Counted from the stretch's first letter, positions 1 through 8,741 are shown. The stretch: 51,816 nucleotides of DNA from JAVBNO01 sp031551485 (GCA_031551485.1 JAVBNO010000053.1:1-51816), one strand, 5' to 3'. Notes: generated by a model not told the origin, from the letters alone. Translations and numbers: made by a program.

Positions 1-129
1 AAAAACTTTTCAATTACCTGCACAGGCATAGCCCTTGTCGACCAGCTCGGCCTAAACGGCACTGATACAATCCCAATCTGGCAGACCGCACAGCCTCTTC
101 CTTTTTTTCCCTGCACCCTAAAATCAGAG
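1..129. other. Left-edge non-coding sequence, possible decayed repeat tail
   Basis: No convincing gene is seen here. The last part (a T-rich run followed by CCCTGCACCC, then AAACCCGTCCTCCTCATAG) resembles the junction between successive units of the adjacent repeat array. It may therefore be the worn tail of another unit that begins outside the window. The open frames that cross it on both strands are repeat-derived and have no ribosome binding site. Confidence 0.35.
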
Positions 130-379
130 CCAAACCCGTCCTCCTCATAGCCCAGGCGTTTCCTGCGCACGTATGCCCTCGCCCTAAGGATGGGGTGTGG
201 GGAAACCATGTGGGTTCCCCGAAAAGTGTTTTTGCATACTTTTTGCGCCAAAAAGTATGGGCCGGTCGCGGCTCGAGCGACATACTATATGTCTGCCGGA
301 GCGGCTGTACGTCTGCTCTACTTTGATTCAAAATCGGTGTTAGCCTTTTCCACTGCATCGCTTGCACCCCAGATTAGCC
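130..379 (+). repeat. Hairpin-rich repeat, copy 1 (array 1)
   Basis: First full unit of a dispersed, tandemly arrayed family with a 250-bp period to copy 2. Landmarks in order are a conserved GCGTTTCCTGCGCAC block; GGGGAAACC facing GGGTTCCCC with one mismatch; a perfect 11-bp inverted repeat CATACTTTTTG/CAAAAAGTATG with loop CGC (from 235); GTCGC/GCGAC; GACATA/TATGTC; GCCG/CGGC; then a variable T-rich tail. All copies point the same way. No terminal repeats or transposase are visible. This may be a structured RNA, a MITE-like element or a protein-binding array; the sequence does not decide which. Confidence 0.85.
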
Positions 380-632
380 CCAAACCCGTCCTCCTCATAG
401 CCCCGGCGTTTCCTGCGCACCTATGCCCTCGCCCTAAGGATGGGGGGTGTGGGAAACCATGTGGGTTCCCCGAAAAATGTTTTTGCATACTTTTTGCGCC
501 AAAAAGTATGGGCCCGTCGCGGCCCAAGCGACAAGCTATATCCTTGTCGGAGCGGCTGCACGTCTACCCCAATTCAATATTAATATCGGTATCAACGCTT
601 TTTCTGCATCTTTTGCACCGCTGACCCCTGCG
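380..632 (+). repeat. Hairpin-rich repeat, copy 2 (array 1)
   Basis: Second unit, directly abutting copy 1. The CATACTTTTTG/CAAAAAGTATG stem (from 486) is perfect. The next stem GTCGC/GCGAC is kept although its loop differs from copy 1. The GCCG/CGGC stem has a G-to-T change in the left arm (TGTCGGAGCGGC). The unit ends just before the terminator of the rubrerythrin gene. Confidence 0.85.
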
Positions 633-642
633 CTCGGGAGAC

Positions 643-678
643 AAAAAACATGGGAACGCTTTCGCGTCCCCATGTTCC
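643..678 (-). terminator. Rho-independent terminator of rubrerythrin
   Basis: Read on the minus strand, ACATGGGGACGC and GCGTTCCCATGT pair around a GAAA tetraloop and are followed by a T run. It lies about 22 nt past the stop codon of the rubrerythrin gene and separates it from the repeat array. Confidence 0.85.
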
Positions 679-699
679 ATCCGGTTGCCCGGCGCTGTT

Positions 700-1233
700 T
701 TAATAATTTTCCGACTTCAGTTCAAAGTAAGCTTTGGGATGATTGCACACCGGGCAAATTTCCGGCGCATATTTACCCACATGAATATGCCCGCAGTTGG
801 CGCACTTCCACACAGTTTCTTCGCTTTTCTGAAAGACGGTTCCGTTTTTGACATTCTCCAAAAGTCTGCGGTACCGCGCTTCATGTTCTTTCTCAATGGC
901 GGCTACCCCTTCAAATTGTGTCGCCAAATCCGCAAACCCTTCCTCACGGGCCTCCTTGGCAAATTGGGCATACATATCTGTCCATTCGTAATGCTCACCC
1001 TCGGCGGCAGCCAGCAAATTGGAGGCGGTGTCCCCAATTCCGTCCAGCGCCTTAAACCACAGCTTGGCATGCTCTTTTTCGTTGTTGGCGGTCTCCTCAA
1101 ACAGGGCGGCAATTTGGTTATAACCCTCTTTGCGGGCCTTACTGGCATAGTAGCTGTATTTGTTTCTAGCCTGCGATTCGCCGGCAAAAGCCGCCATCAA
1201 ATTGGCTTCGGTCTTTGTCCCTTTTAAATTCAT
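700..1233 (-). CDS. rbr: Rubrerythrin
   Basis: Non-heme diiron protein of anaerobes that reduces hydrogen peroxide in the cytosol. The 177-residue product has an N-terminal ferritin-like four-helix domain with the paired Glu/ExxH iron motifs (GESQARNKY, ANNEKEH, EGEHYEW, AIEKEHEARY). A C-terminal rubredoxin-like domain follows, with two CxxC knuckles (CANCGH and CPVCNH). The ATG at 1233 is chosen because GAAAGGAGC lies at good spacing upstream; an in-frame upstream start at 1290 lacks a site and would add a non-conserved head. It appears monocistronic, with a strong terminator. Presence of rubrerythrin fits an anaerobic lifestyle. The family call is secure; the electron donor is not visible. 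Confidence 0.96.
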   Translation of the reverse strand: MNLKGTKTEANLMAAFAGESQARNKYSYYASKARKEGYNQIAALFEETANNEKEHAKLWFKALDGIGDTASNLLAAAEGEHYEWTDMYAQFAKEAREEGFADLATQFEGVAAIEKEHEARYRRLLENVKNGTVFQKSEETVWKCANCGHIHVGKYAPEICPVCNHPKAYFELKSENY

Positions 1234-1339
1234 AATCAGAGTGCTCCTTTCGCATTTTACTTCCATATTCATTGTAGCACTGCTCTGCAAAAATGAAAAG
1301 GGGAATTATCGGTTAATATGCGGTTGTTTCCCCTCGGCT

Positions 1340-2329
1340 TTACTGCAAAAGCATGTTCACCAGCGTTTTGTCCCAACCCAGTTCCGCCGCCAGCTTTTCC
1401 TGATACACAAGCCGTACCCCTGTATGCAAATGCTCCGAAAACAAATCCATCACCATCGGGCTGTCTTCCTGCGTTAACTTTTGGTTCTCCACCAGCAGCC
1501 GCTGATCATCATGATATCCCCGGGCATAGGCGGCCGCCTCAGCCAATGCCGCCGTGCGCTTGGCGTCAAGGGCCGTCCCGCCTTTGGCCATCAACAGCCA
1601 GTTGGCGTTCAGCTGCAAATTCAGCTTCCAAAAATACAACCGCTCGTCCACATTTTTAAGCGCCGTCAGGCCGGTGGCGTCAAAAGGAATATAGACATCA
1701 GGCTCCGCAGCCAACATCTCGTCAGGTCGGCCGTCTTTTGCCGCCCCCACCGTGGCCCCCGCCGCCTCCAGCCCGGCTTTCAAATACGGGTCGCCGGTGA
1801 CCACCCGCACCCCTACAAGATTGTCCGCCACAGCCCCTTGCCGCATCGACAAAAGCCCTTCGCTATGATGATAAAACACCGCCAAAATCTTTGCCCCGGC
1901 TTGCTCCGCCAATGGCCTGTTCAGGGCGGCCTGCACGTCTGCATTGCCAAGCGTAATGGCAAAGTGCTCGTAATCATCAAACAAAAATGGATACTGCAAA
2001 AGGGAAAGCTTGGGGCAAAGGCCTACCAAATCCGCCGTATCCACCCACGCTATGTCGCACGTTCCTTCTTGCAGCGCCCTTGCCGGGTCCTCGTGGGGAG
2101 AAAGGGTAATCTCCAACGCCCCATCCGAAAGTGCGCTTGCCTTCTGGCAAAGCAAATGGGCAGCCTCTTTGGTAATGGCGTCGGCGTTGGCGGGAATCAA
2201 AAAGGACAGCACAACACGGCTGTCCTCCTGCGCCGGCTCTCCCGGCATGGCAAACTCCTCTACAGCCGCGCAGGATAGACTGGCGGCCGACAACAACAGC
2301 ACTGTAAACAAGCATAATATGCGTTTCAT
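1340..2329 (-). CDS. TRAP-type (DctP family) solute-binding protein
   Basis: Extracytoplasmic receptor of the DctP family, normally delivering organic acids to DctQ/DctM permeases. The 329-residue product starts at an ATG with GGAGG 6 nt upstream. It has a basic N-terminus and a hydrophobic signal segment (CLFTVLLLSAASLSC); the cysteine is not in a good lipobox, so ordinary secretion is as likely as lipidation. The mature part shows the DctP flow: a strand with release of solute, then CDIAWVDTADL, LQYPFLFDD, and a C-terminal helix. No DctQ or DctM gene lies nearby. It is the last gene of an operon with the DHHW and MBOAT genes, 23 nt after the former, so it may be an orphan sensor or binding protein rather than part of a transporter. 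The substrate is unknown. Confidence 0.85.
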   Translation of the reverse strand: MKRILCLFTVLLLSAASLSCAAVEEFAMPGEPAQEDSRVVLSFLIPANADAITKEAAHLLCQKASALSDGALEITLSPHEDPARALQEGTCDIAWVDTADLVGLCPKLSLLQYPFLFDDYEHFAITLGNADVQAALNRPLAEQAGAKILAVFYHHSEGLLSMRQGAVADNLVGVRVVTGDPYLKAGLEAAGATVGAAKDGRPDEMLAAEPDVYIPFDATGLTALKNVDERLYFWKLNLQLNANWLLMAKGGTALDAKRTAALAEAAAYARGYHDDQRLLVENQKLTQEDSPMVMDLFSEHLHTGVRLVYQEKLAAELGWDKTLVNMLLQ

Positions 2330-2352
2330 ACCAATCCTCCGTCGCTGCCGGG

Positions 2353-3834
2353 TCACGAGATGATAATAATATCGTCCTCGCTCTCGCTTTCGCTGCTGGC
2401 GCTTTCCTCTTTCGAGGAAGAAGATACAATTGCATCGGGCATATACACCTGGTATTGCAGGCTCTTAATGCATTCCACATGAAAATTGGTGTTGGCGGCA
2501 AAAATATTATTGCAGAATAAAAGCTCTCCAATGCCGTTCTGCTCCAAAAGCTCGGTCAGCGATGTCTGAAAATGCCGCTGATCCACCACGTAAATCTGTT
2601 CGTAATGATCAATAAGAAAGGGGATAAAGGCGTTGCCAAAACTCTCTTTCACCACGGCAATTTTCCGGCCGTTCTTCACTCCGGTGTCAATGCGCAAAAG
2701 CGGCCAGTCGCCATGTAAAAAGAGGGAATAGCTGTTGCCGCCCTTGGCGTAAGTGGCAAATACATCCCGCTCCAGCGGTGTATCGGGGTTGTTGCGCTGG
2801 TACAAAAAAGCCTTGCTGGATGTGGGGTTGACATAATACTCCAAATAGTCGGGATGCTCTTTGAGCATAGGATCCTGCGTCATGGCGTACAGCGTCCCCA
2901 AAAATGTGCCGTCCAGCCGCTTTGTCTCGTAATCGGAAAGGGACAGAGGCGTAAAACCGGCCTTGTCCGCAAAAGCGCGATACGCGTAATAGGCCCCCAG
3001 CCCCGTCCAATGGTGATCGGTGCGGAAGTATAAATATTCGTTGTAGTAATGCGCCTCAAGCTGGCTGTAGGCGTCCACTGTCGCCACAAGGCTGGACATG
3101 TTGCCGTAAATATAGTCGATATTGTCCTTTTGGCTGGCAGACAGCTTTTTATATTCATCCGGCAGTCCATATTCCACAGCCGTCGGAATGATCATATCGT
3201 ACACTTTTACTTTGCCTTCCAGCGCCGAGGCATAGTTGTTGACAACCTGCGCGTAATAAAGCCCCACATCCCGGTTGCCGCCAAACAATGTCAGCGCCCG
3301 GTCCTTGCATATGAAGGTGGCCCCCAGCTGAGACACTTCTCCCGCCGCCAAACTGTTGGGCTCATAGTCCCGGGCCGCGGGGGTGGTCGTCTGCGGCACA
3401 TTGGGGATATTGGGGTTCGACTCGGTCATTTCCCCGGCCCCTGCCGGCACCGATTCGCTGCGCACGGGCGGCGGCGGCTCCTGGGGCGCCTGCTCATAAA
3501 TTTTCACTTCATTGGGCCGCAGCCCTTTCATATTTTCCACAAAGGCTGCCAACCCGACAAAACCTTCCCGCAAAGGAAAGGTGTCCGCGTAAAACGCCTC
3601 CAAATCTCGGATATACTGCCCGGAGAAAAACGCCTCGACCGAAAAGGCCGGCATTTTGGCCAGCTCCCTTTTTTCCAAAAGGGACATTGTCGGATTCGGA
3701 AAAAAAACCGACCCCGCCCCCAGCAGCACAAGCACGCCCACCAAAACCCAAAGGCTGGCGTAATAATACACCCGCCGCTTCTGCTCGGTGGTAAAAAGCT
3801 TTTGCAGTTGGGAACGTTTGATGAGAACCTTCAC
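2353..3834 (-). CDS. DHHW family protein (AlgX/AlgJ-like)
   Basis: Extracellular partner of an MBOAT acyltransferase, thought to take part in O-acetylation of a cell-surface polymer. The 493-residue product has one N-terminal membrane segment (about 24-45), a Pro-rich linker (about 115-150), and the signature DHHW at 273-276, expected to supply the Asp-His pair of an SGNH-like hydrolase fold. The extreme C-terminus (about 471-493) is a Ser/Glu/Asp-rich acidic tail ending in isoleucines, which is unusual and could be a surface or interaction segment. It lies 12 nt downstream of the MBOAT gene in the same operon, the classical pairing. The acceptor polymer cannot be told from this locus. Confidence 0.9.
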   Translation of the reverse strand: MKVLIKRSQLQKLFTTEQKRRVYYYASLWVLVGVLVLLGAGSVFFPNPTMSLLEKRELAKMPAFSVEAFFSGQYIRDLEAFYADTFPLREGFVGLAAFVENMKGLRPNEVKIYEQAPQEPPPPVRSESVPAGAGEMTESNPNIPNVPQTTTPAARDYEPNSLAAGEVSQLGATFICKDRALTLFGGNRDVGLYYAQVVNNYASALEGKVKVYDMIIPTAVEYGLPDEYKKLSASQKDNIDYIYGNMSSLVATVDAYSQLEAHYYNEYLYFRTDHHWTGLGAYYAYRAFADKAGFTPLSLSDYETKRLDGTFLGTLYAMTQDPMLKEHPDYLEYYVNPTSSKAFLYQRNNPDTPLERDVFATYAKGGNSYSLFLHGDWPLLRIDTGVKNGRKIAVVKESFGNAFIPFLIDHYEQIYVVDQRHFQTSLTELLEQNGIGELLFCNNIFAANTNFHVECIKSLQYQVYMPDAIVSSSSKEESASSESESEDDIIIIS

Positions 3835-3846
3835 CGGGCTTCCTCC

Positions 3847-5247
3847 CTAAAAACGGTAATACAAGAACGGATTATAACTTTGTCCCACTAACAAGGCGGT
3901 GCACAGAATCAAAATGACAATATTTAAGGCAATCTGGGCTGCCATCAGGCGGGGTTTACCAAGCTGCTTTTCCCGTGACAAAAACTGCTGCAGCCACGGC
4001 ACCACCGGTGCGCAGAACAGGCAAGCCAGCACAACCCAAAAGATATTGTTAACCAAAACAATCCAAAGGGTGCCGCCCGCCGTCGTCGTCATGCCGAACA
4101 AAACGCGCCAAAATTGCGTCAGGCGGGAAAGGTCGGTGAAGTAAAAGAAGGTCCAACCAAAAACAACGGCCAGCAATAAATAGAGATGGGAGACAAACAA
4201 AGGCAGCCTCTCCAACAAGCCTTTCAGGAAGAGCCGTTCAATGGCAATCAGCGCGCCGAAGTATACCCCCCAAAATACAAAATTCCACGAAGCGCCGTGC
4301 CACAACCCCGTCAAAAACCACACAACCAGCAAGTTGAAATATTGATGTTTTCGGTTGCCGCCCAAAGGAATATACAAATAGTCCCGGAAGAAAGATGAAA
4401 GAGAAATATGCCAACGCCGCCAAAAATCCGTCACCGAAACGGCGGTATAAGGGTAGTTGAAGTTCTCTTTGTAATGGAATCCGAACATTCGTCCCATTCC
4501 AATGGCCATGTCCGAATACCCGGAAAAATCGTAATAAATTTGAATCGTGAACATGCAAATGCCGAACCAAGCTTCCGGCGTCGAAAGATTGTGCAGATTG
4601 CTGTCCAAATACCGCACCACAAATTGCCCGGCCGTGTTGGCCACCAGCACCTTTTTCCCAAGTCCAATGGCAAAGCGGTTTACCCCTCCCGCCACGTCGC
4701 TCCAATTGGTCACCCGGTGGTCAATCTCTCTGGCAATATCCTGGTATCGCACAATCGGCCCCGCCACCAGCTGATGATACATCGATACAAACAGCAAAAA
4801 CTTCCAGTAAGACCGCTGGGGTGGCGTCTCGTCCCGGTATATGTCAATGGTGTAGGAGATCGTCTGGAAGGAATAAAACGAAATGCCAATAGGCAGCGCA
4901 AATGCGGGGACAGGGAAGGAGGTGCCCAAAAGCAAATTAATGTTTTCGTATAAAAACCCGCTGTATTTAAAAATGCCCAAAAGCCCCAGGTTCAGTACCA
5001 ACGAGGATACCACAGCCGCTTTCGCCTGCCACCCGCCTCGCCACCGTTCAATAATCAGCCCGTGGAAATAATCGATAGAAGCCGAAAATATCAGCAGCAC
5101 AATCCAAACCGGCTCGCCCCAGGCGTAAAACACAAGGGAGAAAACAATCAGCACAGCATTGCGGAACTGCAAATTCTTTGTGATGTAATAGAGGATCACA
5201 TTCAGCGGCAAAAAGATGTACAGGAAGATTAAACTTGCAAATACCAC
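3847..5247 (-). CDS. MBOAT family O-acyltransferase (AlgI/DltB-like)
   Basis: Multi-pass membrane acyltransferase that passes acyl (usually acetyl) groups across the membrane to a surface polymer. It has about ten hydrophobic segments, the family core ending in DFWRRWHISLSSFFRDYLY, and the active-site histidine in LTGLWHGASW. I choose a GTG start at 5247. GGAG sits only 1 nt before the ATG at 5253 but 7 nt before this GTG, and the resulting N-terminus VVFASLIFLYIFLPL matches the usual family start. That gives 466 residues. It is the first gene of a three-gene operon with the DHHW protein and the DctP-like receptor. Confidence 0.92.
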   Translation of the reverse strand: MVFASLIFLYIFLPLNVILYYITKNLQFRNAVLIVFSLVFYAWGEPVWIVLLIFSASIDYFHGLIIERWRGGWQAKAAVVSSLVLNLGLLGIFKYSGFLYENINLLLGTSFPVPAFALPIGISFYSFQTISYTIDIYRDETPPQRSYWKFLLFVSMYHQLVAGPIVRYQDIAREIDHRVTNWSDVAGGVNRFAIGLGKKVLVANTAGQFVVRYLDSNLHNLSTPEAWFGICMFTIQIYYDFSGYSDMAIGMGRMFGFHYKENFNYPYTAVSVTDFWRRWHISLSSFFRDYLYIPLGGNRKHQYFNLLVVWFLTGLWHGASWNFVFWGVYFGALIAIERLFLKGLLERLPLFVSHLYLLLAVVFGWTFFYFTDLSRLTQFWRVLFGMTTTAGGTLWIVLVNNIFWVVLACLFCAPVVPWLQQFLSREKQLGKPRLMAAQIALNIVILILCTALLVGQSYNPFLYYRF

Positions 5248-5642
5248 GGCCATGCTCCTTTGTTTTGTCCTGCTGTGAAGAAAACGCAAAAGATGTCGAA
5301 CATCTTAAACCCGGCCTATAAATTAGTAGTGCCAAAAAAGCCGCAAATATGTTGCATAGCCGCAAAACTAATTCACACCAAATTTTTCTGTTTTCATGAA
5401 AAAAACCACAATTTCACCATTCACAGCGTAGTGAAAACGGCAAAATCCATGCCAATTCCACCGGTTGATGAAACCCATGATTTTCTGTTTTCATTATATA
5501 CTCTTTCGTATTTTTTGGGAAGAGCAATTTCGTCGAATCCACCAATAATCTGAAAAAAACTCAAATCCCCGCCCTTGTTTTTGCCGGCAGAATATTGTAC
5601 AATTTTTAGATAGTTCATCCGGCGCCCGAAAAGGAGAATTAC
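5248..5642. other. Divergent intergenic region between MBOAT operon and DMT transporter
   Basis: No gene is seen. The left part should hold the promoter of the MBOAT operon; the palindrome AGATGTCGAACATCT (5291-5305) sits about 45 nt before that start and could be an operator. The right part carries a good promoter for the transporter (see 5575-5603). Confidence 0.5.
5575..5603 (+). promoter_or_regulatory. Sigma-A-type promoter of the DMT transporter
   Basis: TTGTTT, a 17-nt spacer, then TACAAT, ending about 40 nt before the ATG at 5643. Confidence 0.6.
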
Positions 5643-6512
5643 ATGTCCGAATATACAGCCGCTCCCCCCATCAAATCCATGCTCACCATGCTGCTCACTG
5701 CTTTCATGTGGAGCATTGCGGGCCTGTTCATCAAACTCATTCCCTGGAACCCATTGGTCATCGCCTGCCTGCGCTCCGCCATTGCCGCGGTGGTTGTCTT
5801 CGCCTATATGAAAATCGCCAGACTGCGCCTTGTCTTCGATAAGCAGGTGTTCCTTTGTGCCCTCGCCCTGGGCACCACAATGATCTTTTTTGTCTGCGCC
5901 AATAAATTCACCACCTCCGCCAACGCCATTGTGCTGCAAAATACAAGTCCGGTCTTTATCATGCTCATCGGTTTTTTTGCCTTTGGCCGCAAAATCACCT
6001 GGCCCCAGGTTGCCGTCATCGCCTGCACCGTCGTGGGCATCTCCCTCTTTTTCATCGATTCTCTCTCCACCGGCGGCATGCTCGGCAACATCATGGCGCT
6101 CATCGCCGGGTTTGGCTTTGCCAGTTTCATGATCCTCTCTAAAGAAGTGGGCGACTCCCACAAATCCAACACGGCCATTCTGTTGGGCCAAATCATCACA
6201 GCGGTCCTCTGCCTGCCCGGTCTTTTTTTCTTTCCCCCTGTCTGGAGCCCCCAGTCGGCAGGCGCCATCTGCCTTTTGGGCGTGCTGCAGCTGGGTCTGC
6301 CCTATGTGCTCTACGCCATCGCCATCCGGGGCTGCTCCGCGCTCACCTGTTCCCTTATCGGCATGGCGGAACCCCTCTTCAGTCCCCTTTGGGTCTTTTT
6401 GGCGGTGGGCGAGGCCCCCGGCCCCTTGGCCCTTCTGGGCGGCGCCATCGTTTTGGCGGCGGTAACCGCTTGGTGTGTCTACAGCGCAAAAGCTCCCCAA
6501 ACGGCCGGCTAA
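5643..6512 (+). CDS. EamA/DMT family permease
   Basis: Drug/metabolite-type exporter with ten predicted membrane helices arranged as two EamA repeats. The 289-residue product fits the family length. Hydrophobic segments run from the start (MLLTAFMWSIAGLFIKLIPW) to the end (LLGGAIVLAAVTAWCVY), with the typical charged loop SKEVGDSHKSN before the second repeat. The ATG has AAGGAG 6 nt upstream. It stands alone between its own promoter and the promoter of the next gene. The substrate is not predictable; amino acids or their derivatives are common for the family. Confidence 0.9.
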   Translation: MSEYTAAPPIKSMLTMLLTAFMWSIAGLFIKLIPWNPLVIACLRSAIAAVVVFAYMKIARLRLVFDKQVFLCALALGTTMIFFVCANKFTTSANAIVLQNTSPVFIMLIGFFAFGRKITWPQVAVIACTVVGISLFFIDSLSTGGMLGNIMALIAGFGFASFMILSKEVGDSHKSNTAILLGQIITAVLCLPGLFFFPPVWSPQSAGAICLLGVLQLGLPYVLYAIAIRGCSALTCSLIGMAEPLFSPLWVFLAVGEAPGPLALLGGAIVLAAVTAWCVYSAKAPQTAG

Positions 6513-6527
6513 TGCCCCAAAAGCCAT

Positions 6528-6556
6528 TTGACGCGGCCGCCCCCATCCTGTATAAT
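6528..6556 (+). promoter_or_regulatory. Consensus promoter of the CofE-like / ackA unit
   Basis: TTGACG, a 17-nt spacer and a perfect TATAAT, giving a leader of about 70 nt before the GTG at 6631. The leader contains the palindrome at 6581-6599. Confidence 0.85.
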
Positions 6557-6580
6557 CATCTTCGGAGAATACTACAATAA

Positions 6581-6599
6581 ATGCAAAATGATTTTGCAT
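6581..6599. promoter_or_regulatory. Perfect palindrome in the leader, likely operator
   Basis: ATGCAAAATGATTTTGCAT has two 8-bp arms around TGA. It starts about 25 nt downstream of the -10 box, just past the expected transcription start, a place where a repressor could block elongation. The regulator is unknown. Confidence 0.55.
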
Positions 6600-6630
6600 C
6601 ATTTGCCAAAAGAAAAGGTGGGACCATAAA

Positions 6631-7377
6631 GTGTCAGAAGAACAAAAAACGGTCGTCCCGGCACAAGTAACCCCCGGCGAGGACACCCGCGTTAACACCG
6701 GCAAAGAGGAAGTGCGCATCGTCGACGGCAAAGGCTACAAGCGCCTGTGCATCCGCACCCATGTCGTCACCAATGCCGACAACATCATCGACGTGGTCAA
6801 AACGTACGCCGGCCCCCACCTCCAACCCGGCGATATTGTATTCATCACGGAAAAAATTGTCGCCTGCACCCAAAACCGTGCTATCCCCATGAAGGACATC
6901 CACCCCCGGCCTCTGGCCAAGCTGCTCTCCCGCTTTGTGCTCAAAACCCCTTACGGCATCGGCCTTGGCATTCCCGAGACAATGGAAATGGCCCTGCGGG
7001 AATGCGGCACCCTCAAAATTCTCTTTGCCGCTTTCATTTCCGCCATCGGCAAGCTCTTTGGCAGGCGGGGCTGGTTTTACAATGTCGCAGGGTACAAGGC
7101 GCGTTCCATCGACGGCCCTTGCCACTACACCCTCCCGCCCTATAACCAATATGTGGTGCTTGGCCCCGACAAACCGGATACAGTGGCCAAAGAAGTGGCC
7201 GACGCTATTGGTTATCCCGTCACCATCACCGACATTAACGACCTGGAGGGTCAAATTCTGGGCACCTCCAGCAAAGATATGAACCGCGACCTGCTGGTCA
7301 AAATCCTCAAGGACAATCCCCTTGGCCAGGAATCCCAGCAAACCCCCATGGGCATCATACGTCCTGTCCAGCTGTAA
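6631..7377 (+). CDS. CofE-like (F420-0:gamma-glutamyl ligase family) protein
   Basis: Related to the coenzyme F420:L-glutamate ligase fold, but of the branch found in bacteria not known to make F420, so its true reaction is uncertain. The 248-residue product begins with a GTG preceded by AGGTGG. An ~30-residue polar head is followed by IRTHVVTNADNIIDVVKTY, the GDIVFITEKIVACTQ segment typical of the family, and a C-terminal ITDINDLEGQILGTS stretch. It precedes acetate kinase by 49 nt under a strong promoter, suggesting co-transcription. No other F420 genes are present in the window. An amide-ligase role is possible but inferred only from the fold. Confidence 0.8.
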   Translation: MSEEQKTVVPAQVTPGEDTRVNTGKEEVRIVDGKGYKRLCIRTHVVTNADNIIDVVKTYAGPHLQPGDIVFITEKIVACTQNRAIPMKDIHPRPLAKLLSRFVLKTPYGIGLGIPETMEMALRECGTLKILFAAFISAIGKLFGRRGWFYNVAGYKARSIDGPCHYTLPPYNQYVVLGPDKPDTVAKEVADAIGYPVTITDINDLEGQILGTSSKDMNRDLLVKILKDNPLGQESQQTPMGIIRPVQL

Positions 7378-7426
7378 GTTTCTCACACAGATCCCCAAAA
7401 ACATACAATAAGGATGAATCAATTAA

Positions 7427-8626
7427 ATGGATGTACTTGTCATTAACGCCGGCAGTTCCTCTCTCAAATACCAGCTCATCGATATGACGACAGAGAATGT
7501 GCTGGCCAGCGGCAACTGTGAACGCATCGGCATTGACGGCCGCCTTACCCACAAAACCGGCGCCGACAAAAAAGTGCTGGATGTGGCCCTGCCCGACCAC
7601 GAAACCGCGCTCCACATGGTGCTGGATCTCCTCACCGGCCAAGACGGCGTCATCGGCTCTCTCCAAGAGATCGGCGCCGTGGGCCATCGCATCGGCACCG
7701 GCTGGGAGGGTGCGGACAAAGCGTTTCCCATTGACGCGCAGGTCATGGAAAATATCGAAAAAACAAAGGACATCGCCCCCCTCCACACCCCGGCCATGCT
7801 GGGTGGCATCAAAGCCTGCGCCCACCTCTTGGGCGAAAACATCCCCCAGGTGGCTGTCTTCGATACCGCTTTCCACCAAACCATGCCCCCAAAAGCCTAC
7901 ATCTATCCCATCCCCTACGAGTACTATGAACAATACGGCTTCCGCCGTTACGGATACCACGGCACCTCCCATAAGTATGTCTCCCGCCGCTGTGCCAAGT
8001 TGATGGGCAAAGCCCCCGCGGACCTCAAAATTTTCACCTGCCATCTGGGCAACGTCTCCTCCGTGGCCGCCATCGACGGCGGCAAATCGGTGGACACCAC
8101 CATGGGCTATTCTCCCCTCGAGGGTGTGCCCATGGGCACCCGCAGCGGCACCATCGATCCCGCTCTCATCCAGCATATCGCCCGCAAAACGGGCAAAAAT
8201 CTGGACGAGGTGATGGACGTCCTCAATAAACAATCCGGCCTTTTGGGCATGTCCGGTCTCTCCAGTGACGACCGCGATATTTGTGAAGCAATGGAAGCCG
8301 GCAACGAGCGGGCCAAGCTGGCCGCCTCCGTCGTGCGCTACACCATCAAAAAATACATCGGCGCCTACGCTGCCGCCATGAACGGCCTGGACGCCATTGT
8401 TTTCACCGGCGGCATCGGCGAGCATAATCCCGAACTGCGGCAGGAAATTTGCGGCGAACTTTCCTTTTTCGGTGTCCAAATGGATGAGGGCAAAAATACT
8501 TCGATGCACGGCGAAGGCTGTGTCACAACCCCCGGTTCCAAAGTGCAGGTCTGGGTCATTCCCACCAACGAAGAGCTCATGATTGCCCGCGAAACCTACG
8601 CCGTCGCCGGCGGCCAGCAGGCCTAA
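7427..8626 (+). CDS. ackA: Acetate kinase
   Basis: Converts acetyl phosphate and ADP to acetate and ATP in the cytosol; it is the energy-yielding step of acetate fermentation. The 399 residues match the family length. Landmarks are the N-terminal VLVINAGSSSLKYQL phosphate loop, the YGYHGTSHKY signature, the GNVSSVAAIDGGKSVDTTMG segment, and the C-terminal DAIVFTGGIGEHNPELR adenine-binding part. The usual partner phosphotransacetylase is not in the window. It probably shares the promoter of the CofE-like gene and ends at an imperfect hairpin. Confidence 0.97.
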   Translation: MDVLVINAGSSSLKYQLIDMTTENVLASGNCERIGIDGRLTHKTGADKKVLDVALPDHETALHMVLDLLTGQDGVIGSLQEIGAVGHRIGTGWEGADKAFPIDAQVMENIEKTKDIAPLHTPAMLGGIKACAHLLGENIPQVAVFDTAFHQTMPPKAYIYPIPYEYYEQYGFRRYGYHGTSHKYVSRRCAKLMGKAPADLKIFTCHLGNVSSVAAIDGGKSVDTTMGYSPLEGVPMGTRSGTIDPALIQHIARKTGKNLDEVMDVLNKQSGLLGMSGLSSDDRDICEAMEAGNERAKLAASVVRYTIKKYIGAYAAAMNGLDAIVFTGGIGEHNPELRQEICGELSFFGVQMDEGKNTSMHGEGCVTTPGSKVQVWVIPTNEELMIARETYAVAGGQQA

Positions 8627-8660
8627 AGGCGCCGTAACAAACACAAAGATAATTAGGTAA

Positions 8661-8704
8661 AACACCCCCGCTCCCTTGCGCTTTACGCATGGTGGCGGGG
8701 GTGT
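8661..8704. terminator. Hairpin between convergent ackA and DUF6044 genes
   Basis: ACACCCCCGC pairs with GCGGGGGTGT around a loop of about 23 nt. The T tract is poor on both strands, so termination is likely but not certain; it could serve both genes. Confidence 0.6.
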
Positions 8705-8741
8705 CTGTCGTTAGCCAGCCTGGCCAAAGTCGAACCAAGCC

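Noticed and set aside
14..624. Open frames of 117, 144 and 69 residues across array 1
   Set aside because: They follow the repeat units, recur in altered frames in array 2, have no ribosome binding sites and show no domain; they are products of the repeat sequence.
5421..6731. 436-residue minus-strand frame opposite the DMT transporter
   Set aside because: Mirror of the transporter's codons; low-complexity Gly/Asp/His make-up and no start signal.
7355..8665. 436-residue minus-strand frame opposite ackA
   Set aside because: Antisense shadow of a complete acetate kinase gene.
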